A stretch of DNA of 64,000 nucleotides, taken from the NCBI RefSeq assembly GCF_015234515.1, contig NZ_JADGMY010000011.1, positions 173,395 to 237,394 of the forward strand, in the 5' to 3' direction. The translations under genes were made by a program, and so were the position numbers. Of the stretch, positions 7,876 through 15,350 are shown piece after piece; the stretch's first letter is position 1; each line of letters begins with the position of its first letter. The DNA comes from Cellulomonas sp. (GTDB taxonomy: Bacteria > Actinomycetota > Actinomycetes > Actinomycetales > Cellulomonadaceae). The notes beneath the pieces were generated by a model that searched no databases, had not been told where the DNA came from, and saw only the letters and a list, made by a program, of their open reading frames with translations.

Positions 7876-8543
7876 CACAGGGCGCCCAGCCGGTAGCCCG
7901 CGCCGCGCACGGTGCTGACGGCGTCGCGACCGAGCTTGCGGCGCAGGTAGTACACGTAGGTGTCGACGATCGAGGCGGCCTCGGTGTCGGCGAAGACCTG
8001 GCGGCGCAGCTCGGAGCGGGTGTGCACCGCCTGCGGACGCTCGGCGAGGGCACGCAGCAGCGCGTGCTCCCGAGCCGACAGGTCGACCTGCCGGCCGTTG
8101 CCGAGCACGACCTGCCGCGTCACGAGGTCGAGCGAGGCGCCGCCGACCGGCAGGTGCGTGTCGGCCTCGTCGACGCGGCGGCACAGCGCCCGGATCCGGG
8201 CGCTGAGCTCGTCGAGCTCGAACGGCTTCACCAAGTAGTCGTCGGCGCCCGCGTCGAGCCCGGCGACGCGGTCCGCGACCGTGCCGAGCGCCGTCAGGAC
8301 GAGCGCACGGGCCGACACGGCACGGGCACGCAGCCGCGTCAGCATGTCGAGGCCGTCCACCGCCGGCAGGCGGCGGTCGACGACCAGCACGTCGTAGGGC
8401 CGTGTGAGGCCCAGGTGCAGGCCCCGGTGGCCGTCGCGGGCCTGGTCGACGACGTACCCCTCGTCGGTCAGGACCTCGGCCAGCATGTCGTTGAGCTCTC
8501 GGTCATCCTCGACCACGAGGAGCCGGTGCGGTCGTCCGGGCAT
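7875..8543 (-). CDS. OmpR-family response regulator
   Basis: 222 residues. The receiver domain opens with LLVVEDDRE (acid pocket Glu12/Asp13/Asp14), has phospho-acceptor Asp56 in VLVVDRRLP, the switch Thr in LVLTALG and Lys in YLVKPFELDEL. The C-terminal winged helix ends with SIVDTYVYYLRRKLG and VRGAGYRLG, typical of OmpR/PhoB DNA-binding domains. It is translationally coupled to the kinase downstream. The 47-base gap to the antiporter gene upstream contains a short CACAC-GAG-GTGTG inverted repeat, so the pair may have its own promoter or be the tail of the long operon starting at 15287. Confidence 0.93.
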   Translation of the reverse strand: MPGRPHRLLVVEDDRELNDMLAEVLTDEGYVVDQARDGHRGLHLGLTRPYDVLVVDRRLPAVDGLDMLTRLRARAVSARALVLTALGTVADRVAGLDAGADDYLVKPFELDELSARIRALCRRVDEADTHLPVGGASLDLVTRQVVLGNGRQVDLSAREHALLRALAERPQAVHTRSELRRQVFADTEAASIVDTYVYYLRRKLGRDAVSTVRGAGYRLGAL

Positions 8544-8590
8544 GTCCTGACCATCGCACACCTCGTGTGACTTGAGTAATACCTGTCTCG

Positions 8591-9856
8591 TCACAGCGTC
8601 GCCCGAACGTGCGGTGCGGGGGTCGGTGCGGCCTCCGTGAGGGGGTGGCGGTCCTCGACCCACGACAGCAGCGGGCTCGTCATGATCGTCGTCACGAGCG
8701 CGACGAGGACGAGCACCGTGAACAGTGCCGGCCCGACGATCCCCGCCTCGAGCCCGATGTTCAGGGCGATCAGCTGCATGAGTCCGCGCGCGTTCATCAG
8801 CGACGCGACCCGCAGCGCCACACCCTGGGGCTCGCTGCGCCGCCGCGCCGCGAACCAGCAGGCCCCGAACTTGCCGACGATCGCGACCACCACGCACGCG
8901 ACGGCGAACAGCAGCACGGACGGTTCGGTGAACAGCCCGAACTGGGTGTTGAGGCCCGAGTAGGTGAAGAACAGGGGTACGAGCACCGCGGTGACGGGCG
9001 TGAGTGCGCCGACGACGCGCTCGGACGCCGGGCCGCGTGGCAGCGCCAGGCCCAGCGCGAACGCGCCGAACACCGCGTACAGCCCGATCTCGTCGGTGAA
9101 CCACGCCGCCGCGAACAGGATCGCGACGGTGCCCAGCAGGCGTGCCGGGTCGTCGACGCGGGTGGTCGACATGAGCCGCAGCATGCCGGGGCGGGCCACG
9201 AACCACACCAGCGCGACGAACACCGTCGCGCCGCCCACCGTCACCAGCGCCGGTCCCGGGCTCCCCGTGGCGACGGCCAGGACGACGGCCAGGAGCACCC
9301 ACGCGACGACGTCGTCCACGGCGCCGCTCGCCAGGGCGATCGACCCGTGCCGCGTGCCCGCCTGCCCGCGCTCGGTGATGATGCGCGCGAGCATCGGGAA
9401 CGCGGTGATGGCCAGCGCGACGCCCACGAACGCGGCCACCACGCCCACCGGCACGCCGTCGGGGGCCAGCGGCACGTGGCCGGCCGCGACGAGGACCAGC
9501 CCCATCCCCAGCAGCAGGGGAGCGGTGACACCGGCCAGCGACACGGCCGCCGCCGTGCGGGCGAGCCCTCCGGTGCTGTGCGTGCTGAAGGCGAAGCCGG
9601 CGTGGAACATCAGGAGCACCAGGCCGATCTGCCCGACGACGTACAGCACCGGACGCAGGTCGGCGGGGAACAGGGCCTCCTGGGCCCCCGGGAGCAGCAG
9701 CCCCAGCAGCGAGGGGCCCAGCAGGACGCCGGCCACCATCTCGCCCACGACGGGCGGCTGACCCACGCGCCCCATCAGCCACGACACGCCACGGCAGACC
9801 AGCAGGATGACGACGACCGCGAGGAAGAAGCGCGGTGCGAGCTCGACCGGTGTCAT
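8591..9856 (-). CDS. CPA2-family cation/proton antiporter
   Basis: 421 residues, almost entirely hydrophobic, with about 12 membrane helices and no cytoplasmic regulatory domain. The helix with SGAVDDVVAWVLLAV carries the paired Asp-Asp expected in electrogenic Na+/H+ antiporters of the NapA type. GQPPVVGEMVAGVLLGPSLLG and MNARGLMQLI are further family hallmarks. ATG 9856 overlaps the stop of the P450 gene. It is the last of five coupled genes that begin with the ammonia-lyase, so it may export a product, supply ion homeostasis for it, or confer tolerance. Ordinary Na+ or K+/H+ exchange is the safe call. Confidence 0.85.
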   Translation of the reverse strand: MTPVELAPRFFLAVVVILLVCRGVSWLMGRVGQPPVVGEMVAGVLLGPSLLGLLLPGAQEALFPADLRPVLYVVGQIGLVLLMFHAGFAFSTHSTGGLARTAAAVSLAGVTAPLLLGMGLVLVAAGHVPLAPDGVPVGVVAAFVGVALAITAFPMLARIITERGQAGTRHGSIALASGAVDDVVAWVLLAVVLAVATGSPGPALVTVGGATVFVALVWFVARPGMLRLMSTTRVDDPARLLGTVAILFAAAWFTDEIGLYAVFGAFALGLALPRGPASERVVGALTPVTAVLVPLFFTYSGLNTQFGLFTEPSVLLFAVACVVVAIVGKFGACWFAARRRSEPQGVALRVASLMNARGLMQLIALNIGLEAGIVGPALFTVLVLVALVTTIMTSPLLSWVEDRHPLTEAAPTPAPHVRATL

Positions 9857-11190
9857 GCGCGGACCTCCGTGACGTAGGTGGTGCAGGGCTTCAGGTGCCG
9901 GGCGTGGAGCACCATCGCGGTGCCCAGGACGAGCTGCTGCACCGACCGCCCCACGTCCGACCACCGGTCGCCCAGCCGCATCGCCGCCAGGCGAGCGCTG
10001 CCGGGCCCCGGGACGCCGACGGGCGTGAGGTACGCCGGGCCGCGGTTCGGCATCGACCGCGTGTGGGCGCCGGTCGACGTCACGTCGAACCGCCGCAGGA
10101 CCTCGCGCAGGACGGCGCGCAGCATGACGGGGGCCGACCCCCGCGCGGGGCACGCCCGGTTGGCGGTCACGCCGAAGGGGATGAAGTGCGCGTCGTGGTG
10201 CCGCAGGGTGCGCCACCGCTCGGGGTCGAACACGTCGTCGTCGGCGGCACCGGTGCGCTGGTACGCGAGGTAGTTGAACAGCAGCACCGAGCCCGTGGGG
10301 AGCGTGACCTCGTCGTCGACGACGATCGGTGCCGACGTGATGCGGTGCGCGACGCCGAACAGCGGGTGCACGCGCAGCGTCTCGTCGACGATCCGGTCCA
10401 GGGCGTCGTCGTCGTCCACCTGGTCCCGTGCCGGGCCGTACGCACCCGCGCACAGCAGGACGTGCGCGGCGGCCTCGGACATCTGCACGACCGCGGTGTT
10501 GAAGAAGGCGCCCTGCAGGTACCAGGCCGTCTCCTGCGCCGTGAACGGTGGGGGCAGCACCACCGGGCACGTCCCGTCCTCGACGCGGCGCTGCAGGTAG
10601 CGCGTGAGCCGGTCACGGCGGCCCATGTGGCGCAGTCCCGTGCCCTTGAGCGCCGTGACGACGTCGTCGGCGTTCGCGACGACCAGCTCGCGCGCGTCGG
10701 GCGGGCAGGGCTCGTCGAAGACGAGCTCGTGGTAGACCTCCGCCCACACCGGCATGAGCAGGTCGCGCAGCCGGACCCGGGTCGCGCGGTCGGTGGGCAG
10801 GGCGTCGAGGGCGCGTCGTGCGGCGGCGGTCGCGAGCTCGTCGCTGCGCGCGTGCCGCACAGCCAGGACCTGGCGGGTCGTGCGGGCGACCGTCCGGTAC
10901 CGCTCGCCCGGCTCGAGGTGCTCCTGGTGCATGTGCGGACCCGGCGACAGCCAGTACCAGAAGAGGTCGGACAGCCCGGCGCCCGCGCTGCGGCCGTCGG
11001 CGGCCGGGTGCGAGTAGACCCGCTCGAAGTGCTCGGAGCCGACCGTGGGGCCCGGCACGGGGATGCCCTCGGTGCCGTTGACCCAGGTGAACACGCGTTC
11101 GCGCAGCCGGACGACGGCGCGCGGCAGCCAGCGCGGCAGCGTCCACGCCGCCACGAGGGCGACCGCGACGCCCGCGACCACGGGGCTCAC
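9853..11190 (-). CDS. Membrane-anchored cytochrome P450
   Basis: 445 residues from GTG 11190, which overlaps the upstream stop (GTGA). The N-terminus (PVVAGVAVALVAAWTLP) is a hydrophobic anchor followed by a proline-containing region (GIPVPGPTVGSEHF) as in membrane-bound P450s, which is rare among bacterial ones. The ExxR motif is in VDETLRVHPLFG. The heme loop is FIPFGVTANRACPARG with the Cys ligand; it is slightly longer than the FGxGxRxCxG consensus. The I-helix reads GAFFNTAVVQ, with Asn where the acidic residue of the Asp/Glu-Thr pair normally sits. Oxygen activation may therefore be atypical. It probably oxidises an intermediate of this cluster. Confidence 0.8.
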   Translation of the reverse strand: MSPVVAGVAVALVAAWTLPRWLPRAVVRLRERVFTWVNGTEGIPVPGPTVGSEHFERVYSHPAADGRSAGAGLSDLFWYWLSPGPHMHQEHLEPGERYRTVARTTRQVLAVRHARSDELATAAARRALDALPTDRATRVRLRDLLMPVWAEVYHELVFDEPCPPDARELVVANADDVVTALKGTGLRHMGRRDRLTRYLQRRVEDGTCPVVLPPPFTAQETAWYLQGAFFNTAVVQMSEAAAHVLLCAGAYGPARDQVDDDDALDRIVDETLRVHPLFGVAHRITSAPIVVDDEVTLPTGSVLLFNYLAYQRTGAADDDVFDPERWRTLRHHDAHFIPFGVTANRACPARGSAPVMLRAVLREVLRRFDVTSTGAHTRSMPNRGPAYLTPVGVPGPGSARLAAMRLGDRWSDVGRSVQQLVLGTAMVLHARHLKPCTTYVTEVRA

Positions 11191-12227
11191 GGGACGGTCA
11201 CCAGGTCGGGAGTCAGGTCCGCCGGACGGTGGGCGCCGACCAGTGCCATGGCGTGCGCCAGCTCGTCCGTGAGGTCCTCGAGCACGGCTTGCACTCCGTC
11301 GGCACCGCCCAGCGCGAGCCCCCACAGCACGGGACGGCCCAGCATGACGGCGTCGGCGCCCAGTGCGAGCGCGACGAGCGCGTCGACGCCGCTGCGCACG
11401 CCGCCGTCCAGCAGCACCGGCACGCGCCCGGCGACGGCGTCGGCCACCGCTGGCAGCGCGTCGAGCGTGCTCACGGCACCGTCGAGCTGGCGGCCGCCGT
11501 GGTTCGACACGACGATCCCGTCGACGCCGTGCTCGACGGCCAGGCGCGCGTCGGCGGGGTGCAGCACGCCCTTGACCAGGACCGGCAGGGACGTCGTGCC
11601 GCGCAACCACGCGACGGCGTCCCAGCCGAGGTCGGGGTCGACGACCAGGTCCCGCACGCGCCCGTCCGCGGCACGCAGGTTCTCGCACACCATCCCGGCG
11701 GGCAGCTCGGTGAACCCGTGCCGCTCGTCGCGCGCGTGGCGTCCGCGGACCGGTGAGTCGACCGTCAGCACGACGGCGCGGCAGCCCGCCGCCTCGGCGC
11801 GCGCGACCAGGGCGGCCGTGAACGAACGGTCCGGCTGCACGTACAGCTGGAACCACAGGGCGGCGCCGGCGGCGGCGATGTCCTCGACCGCGGTCGTCGC
11901 CATCGTGCTGACGGTGAGCAGGCCGCCTGCCGCCGCGACGCCCGCCGCCGTCGCGGCCTCGCCGTCGCGGTGCGCGAGGCGGTGGAACGCGGTCGGTGCG
12001 ACGACGACGGGCGCTGCCAGCCGCACGCCCGGCAGGTCGGTCGACAGGTCGACCGGGCCCGGGCCGCGCAGGACCCGGGGCACCAGCCGGCGGCGTGCGA
12101 ACGCCTCCTCGTTGGCCGTGAGCGTGCGCTCGTCTCCCGCCCCGCCGGCCAGGTAGTCGAAGTGCGCCGGTTCCAGGACGTCACGCGCGCCGCGCTCGAC
12201 CTCCCGCGCCCGGCCGGCCGGGTCCAC
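11187..12227 (-). CDS. FMN-dependent alpha-hydroxyacid oxidase/dehydrogenase
   Basis: 346 residues from GTG 12227, one base after the upstream stop. It is a TIM-barrel flavoenzyme of the lactate/mandelate/glycolate oxidase family. The FDYLAGGAGDERTL opening is present. FMN-binding segments follow (STMATTAVEDI, WFQLYVQ), then LVKGVLHPADA with the barrel Lys, the catalytic His in VSNHGGRQLDG, and the phosphate-binding DGGVRSG and GADAVMLGRP. It oxidises a 2-hydroxyacid to a 2-oxoacid. In this cluster an aromatic hydroxyacid (hydroxymandelate- or hydroxyphenyllactate-like) is plausible but is inference. The pre-mycofactocin enzyme MftD is a relative; no mycofactocin genes are nearby. Confidence 0.88.
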   Translation of the reverse strand: MDPAGRAREVERGARDVLEPAHFDYLAGGAGDERTLTANEEAFARRRLVPRVLRGPGPVDLSTDLPGVRLAAPVVVAPTAFHRLAHRDGEAATAAGVAAAGGLLTVSTMATTAVEDIAAAGAALWFQLYVQPDRSFTAALVARAEAAGCRAVVLTVDSPVRGRHARDERHGFTELPAGMVCENLRAADGRVRDLVVDPDLGWDAVAWLRGTTSLPVLVKGVLHPADARLAVEHGVDGIVVSNHGGRQLDGAVSTLDALPAVADAVAGRVPVLLDGGVRSGVDALVALALGADAVMLGRPVLWGLALGGADGVQAVLEDLTDELAHAMALVGAHRPADLTPDLVTVP

Positions 12228-12228
12228 G

Positions 12229-13782
12229 TCAGCGCCCCGCGAGCGCACCGGCCACGAACGCCTCCAGGGGGGCGACGTGGGCGTCGGGCCGGTCCCACCG
12301 GTTCTCGAGGTTCTCCGCGAGGTGGTGGGTCGCGACGAGCTCACCCCGGCGGTGGTGCCGCACGACCGGGTGCAGGTAGGCCGCGTCGTGCGCGACCCCC
12401 GGCGTGTCCTGGGCGATCCGCTGCACGCCCACGTCGAACGGGTCGACCTTGTCGTGGTCCGGCCCGTACTCGAGCGTGACGACGAACGCGTCGTCGTCGT
12501 GACCGTCCGGTCCCATGCCCATGCGGGAGTGGTAGGCGACCGGGACCTCCTCGTGGTAGCGCGCCGCACCGTCCGTCACGGCGACGACGTCCGCCAGCAC
12601 CCCGAACTGCTGCCACAGCGCGGACGTGCGGTTGACGCGCTCCACCACGGCTGCCGTGATCGCCGCGGGCGTCGCCTCCACGGGCGCCGACGGCCACGGC
12701 TCACCGCCGTACCGGCGCTCGAGGACGCGGTGCAGCGCCCGCACGGCGTACCGGAAGCCGTGCACGAACCCGTTGGTCGAGTGCTTGAAGTCGCGCTGCT
12801 GGCTCAGGGTCCCGGCGAAGAACAGGTCGGGCACGTCGACGGACTCCCACTCGTCGGTCTGCGCGGGGAAGCGTCCCCCGATCGCCAGCGCCGGCCGGCA
12901 GGTGTCGTCGAACACCGCGGGGTCGAACGCGAACCCCGTGCAGCCCAGGACCCGGTCGTAGTGCAGCACGCGGGTCTCGTCTGCCCGCGTGAAGCGGAAC
13001 GTCACCGCGAGGCCCTCGGCGTCACGCTCGATCCGCTCGACCGTGCCGTCGAGCACGGCGTTGGCGGACTTGAGCTGGTAGGTGTCGAGGAAGTTGTTGT
13101 TCACCGCGCGCAGGTGCCCCACGTAGTGCGTCCGCCACGCCAGGTGCACCGAGTCGGGCCCGGCGACGTGGATGACGGTCGTCGTCTCCATGAGCGCGTC
13201 GGCGGTCTCGAACGCCGAGTTGCCCTTGCCGATGATGAGCACGCGCTGGTCGAGGTAGTCCTGCGGGTCGACGGACATGGTGTCGTAGCCCTCGACGAGG
13301 TCGAACCCCGGGATCGCGGGGCGGTGCAGCCGGCTCACCCCGGTGGCGACGACGACCGAGCGGGCGGTCAGGGTGTCGGAGCCGACCTGCACCTCGAACA
13401 GGTCGTCGCGGCGCGACACGCGCGTCACCGGTGCCCCGTACCGCACGCGCACCTTCGAGCGCTCGGCGAAGTCGGCGAGGTACTGCACCATGACGTCGGC
13501 GTCCGGGAAGTAGCGGTCGGTGTAGCGCGTGAACCGCAGGTCCGGGTCCTCGCTCAGCAGCGAGTTCCAGTCGAGCCGCAGGTTGAGCTCGGGGTCGTCG
13601 CTGCCGGTGCGCGGCTTGTTGATCGAGATGAGCCGGCGGTGGCGCGGGTAGCGCGTGAAGAACGAACCGGGCACGTCGGCGCGGTCGACGACGAGGTAGT
13701 CCCGACGGCCGTCCGCCTCCAGGAGCGCGCCGAGCTGCAGGCCGGCGGGCCCGGCTCCGATCACGAGGTGGTCGAGGGTCAT
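12229..13782 (-). CDS. FAD/NAD(P)-dependent oxidoreductase, FOXRED2-like
   Basis: 517 residues from ATG 13782, which overlaps the stop of the ammonia-lyase gene. The N-terminal FAD Rossmann motif is VIGAGPAGLQLG (Gly9, Gly11, Gly14). Next comes FFTRYPRHRRLISINK, a stretch I associate with the FOXRED2/ERFAD group of two-dinucleotide flavoproteins. A second Rossmann motif, VLIIGKGNSAFE, would bind NAD(P)H, and the ATGVSR and LGCTGFAFD segments are also typical. The last ~130 residues (with SRMGMGPDGHDDDAFVVTLEYG) form an extra domain I cannot name. It is likely a soluble oxidoreductase or monooxygenase acting on the cluster's intermediate. The substrate is unknown. Confidence 0.78.
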   Translation of the reverse strand: MTLDHLVIGAGPAGLQLGALLEADGRRDYLVVDRADVPGSFFTRYPRHRRLISINKPRTGSDDPELNLRLDWNSLLSEDPDLRFTRYTDRYFPDADVMVQYLADFAERSKVRVRYGAPVTRVSRRDDLFEVQVGSDTLTARSVVVATGVSRLHRPAIPGFDLVEGYDTMSVDPQDYLDQRVLIIGKGNSAFETADALMETTTVIHVAGPDSVHLAWRTHYVGHLRAVNNNFLDTYQLKSANAVLDGTVERIERDAEGLAVTFRFTRADETRVLHYDRVLGCTGFAFDPAVFDDTCRPALAIGGRFPAQTDEWESVDVPDLFFAGTLSQQRDFKHSTNGFVHGFRYAVRALHRVLERRYGGEPWPSAPVEATPAAITAAVVERVNRTSALWQQFGVLADVVAVTDGAARYHEEVPVAYHSRMGMGPDGHDDDAFVVTLEYGPDHDKVDPFDVGVQRIAQDTPGVAHDAAYLHPVVRHHRRGELVATHHLAENLENRWDRPDAHVAPLEAFVAGALAGR

Positions 13783-15287
13783 GGCTGGTCCTCCGGGTCG
13801 GTGGTGAGGACGACGTGCGCGGCGGTGCGCACGTCCTGCTGCAGAGGGCGGTCGGGGTCGACGGGACGCACGGCGGCGGTGAGTGAGGAGAGCAGCGCGC
13901 GCGACGCGGGTGCGGTGGGGGGTCGCGCGCCGACGTGGGCGGCCTGGCGCAGGCCCAGGGCGAGCGACCCGACGAGGAGCCGGAGCACCGAGACGCCGTC
14001 GAGCGAGCGCAGCGCCGCCTGCGTGCCGAACGGGACGACGTCCTGCGTGCGCAGGTTGGTCGACAGGGACTGCATGCTCGCCGGGGTCGCGTCCCGGCGG
14101 AGCTCGGCGACCAGGGCCGTCGAGGCCAGCTGCACCCCCTGCAGCCCGTGCTGGAGCCCGGGGCCGGCCGCGAGCATGGGCGGCAGGCCGCCGTTGCGGA
14201 CCGGGTCGACGAGCAGGTCCAGCTGACGTTCGGCGAGGTTGCCGAGCTGTGCGGACACGAGCGCCAGCAGGTCGGCCGCGAACGCCGCCGGCTGACCGAA
14301 GAAGTTGCCGCCGTGGACGACCTTGTCGTCCTCCGGGAACAGCAGGGGGTTGTCGCTCACCCCGGCGAGGTCGGCGGTCACGACGTCCTCGACGTAGCGC
14401 AGCGCGTCGTGCGCGGCGCCGAGCAGCTGCGGCGTGCAGCGGATCGAGTAGGGCTCCTGCAGGGCGCGGGTGCCCGACGGCACGAGACCCGTCAGGAGCC
14501 CGCGCATGCGGGCACCGACGACGGCCGCGCCCGGGTGGGCGTACCGGTCCAGCAGGTCGGCGTCGGTGAACTGCCCGTCGCAGCCGAGCAGGTCCGTGAG
14601 CAGGCACGTGAGCCTCACCAGCGCGGTGTGCACCTCACGCACGCCGCCGAGCGCGAGCGCGAGCGCGGCGGTCGTGAGCGACGTGCCGTTGACCAGGGCG
14701 AGCGCGTCGCGGCCGTCGAGCCGCAGGGGTGTCAGGCCGGCGGCGTCGAGCGCCTCACGTGCCGGCATGCGCCGTCCGTCGACGTCCGCCTCGCCGTCGC
14801 CGCGCAGGGCGGCCGCGACGGCGGCCAGCGGGACCAGGTCGCCGCTGGCGCCCACCGACCCCCAGCGCGGCACGACGGGCGCGAACGTGGTCCCGAGCAT
14901 CGCGGCGAGCGCGTCGAGCACGTGCGGCCCGACCCCCGACGCGCCCTGCGCGAGCGACCGGGCCCGCACCAGCACCGTGGCCCGGACCAGTCCGGCGGGG
15001 AGCGTCGGGCCCTGACCGGCGCCGAGGTGCGCGAGCGTGTTGTCGGCCTGGTCCCAGCCGTCGGCCCGGCCGCGGAACCCGACCAGCGCGCCGAAGCCCG
15101 TCGTGCGGCCGTAGACCGGACGGTCGTCGCCGACCGCGGTGTCGAGGAACGCCCGTGCCGCGCTGGTGCGCTCGCGTGCCACGAGCGGGACGACGACGTC
15201 GACAGGGCCGGCGGACGCCACGAGGTCGTGGGTCCGCAGGGGGGAGGCGAGGTCGACGCGGGTCCTCAGCGCGGCACGGGCTGTCAT
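13779..15287 (-). CDS. Aromatic amino acid ammonia-lyase, probable tyrosine type
   Basis: 502 residues, full length for the bacterial histidase/TAL class. The MIO prosthetic group forms from Ala147-Ser148-Gly149 in GSVGASGDLVPLA. Tyr59 in VYGRTTGFG is the catalytic lid Tyr. Other conserved parts are LVNGTS, EPYSIRCTPQLLG, SDNPLLF and HGGNFFGQP. The substrate-selectivity pair aligns as His87-Leu88 (NTLAHLGAG), matching the His-Leu of Rhodobacter TAL rather than the Ser-His of histidine ammonia-lyases. Deamination of tyrosine to p-coumarate is therefore the best guess. It is the first gene of the minus-strand operon and divergent from an acyl-CoA/AMP ligase that could activate p-coumarate. No hut genes are nearby, which also argues against histidine catabolism. 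Confidence 0.82.
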   Translation of the reverse strand: MTARAALRTRVDLASPLRTHDLVASAGPVDVVVPLVARERTSAARAFLDTAVGDDRPVYGRTTGFGALVGFRGRADGWDQADNTLAHLGAGQGPTLPAGLVRATVLVRARSLAQGASGVGPHVLDALAAMLGTTFAPVVPRWGSVGASGDLVPLAAVAAALRGDGEADVDGRRMPAREALDAAGLTPLRLDGRDALALVNGTSLTTAALALALGGVREVHTALVRLTCLLTDLLGCDGQFTDADLLDRYAHPGAAVVGARMRGLLTGLVPSGTRALQEPYSIRCTPQLLGAAHDALRYVEDVVTADLAGVSDNPLLFPEDDKVVHGGNFFGQPAAFAADLLALVSAQLGNLAERQLDLLVDPVRNGGLPPMLAAGPGLQHGLQGVQLASTALVAELRRDATPASMQSLSTNLRTQDVVPFGTQAALRSLDGVSVLRLLVGSLALGLRQAAHVGARPPTAPASRALLSSLTAAVRPVDPDRPLQQDVRTAAHVVLTTDPEDQP

Positions 15288-15350
15288 GAGGTCGACGGTA
15301 GGTAGTTGATTTCAGAACTATGTGAGATAAGTCACCTTAGCGTCGCCGGC
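15288..15350. promoter_or_regulatory. Divergent promoter region of the ammonia-lyase/ligase cluster
   Basis: 63 bases between divergent start codons, noticeably AT-rich (TTGATTTCAGAACTATG). They include GTGA-GATAAG-TCAC at 15322-15335, an inverted repeat with 4-bp arms. The spacing is so short that one regulator could control both directions. No regulator gene lies inside the cluster; the two-component pair at 6577-8543 is the nearest candidate. Promoter elements are not clear enough to place. Confidence 0.45.

Noticed and set aside
6577..8184. A 535-residue version of the histidine kinase
   Set aside because: The extra N-terminus is the shadow of the response regulator gene; ATG 7875 is coupled to its stop.
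13779..15287. Naming the lyase hutH (histidine ammonia-lyase)
   Set aside because: The selectivity pair is His-Leu instead of Ser-His, and no hutU/hutI/hutG genes are nearby.
13935..15305. A long plus-strand frame opposite the ammonia-lyase
   Set aside because: Shadow of the MIO enzyme, with Arg/Gln/Gly-rich low-complexity sequence.
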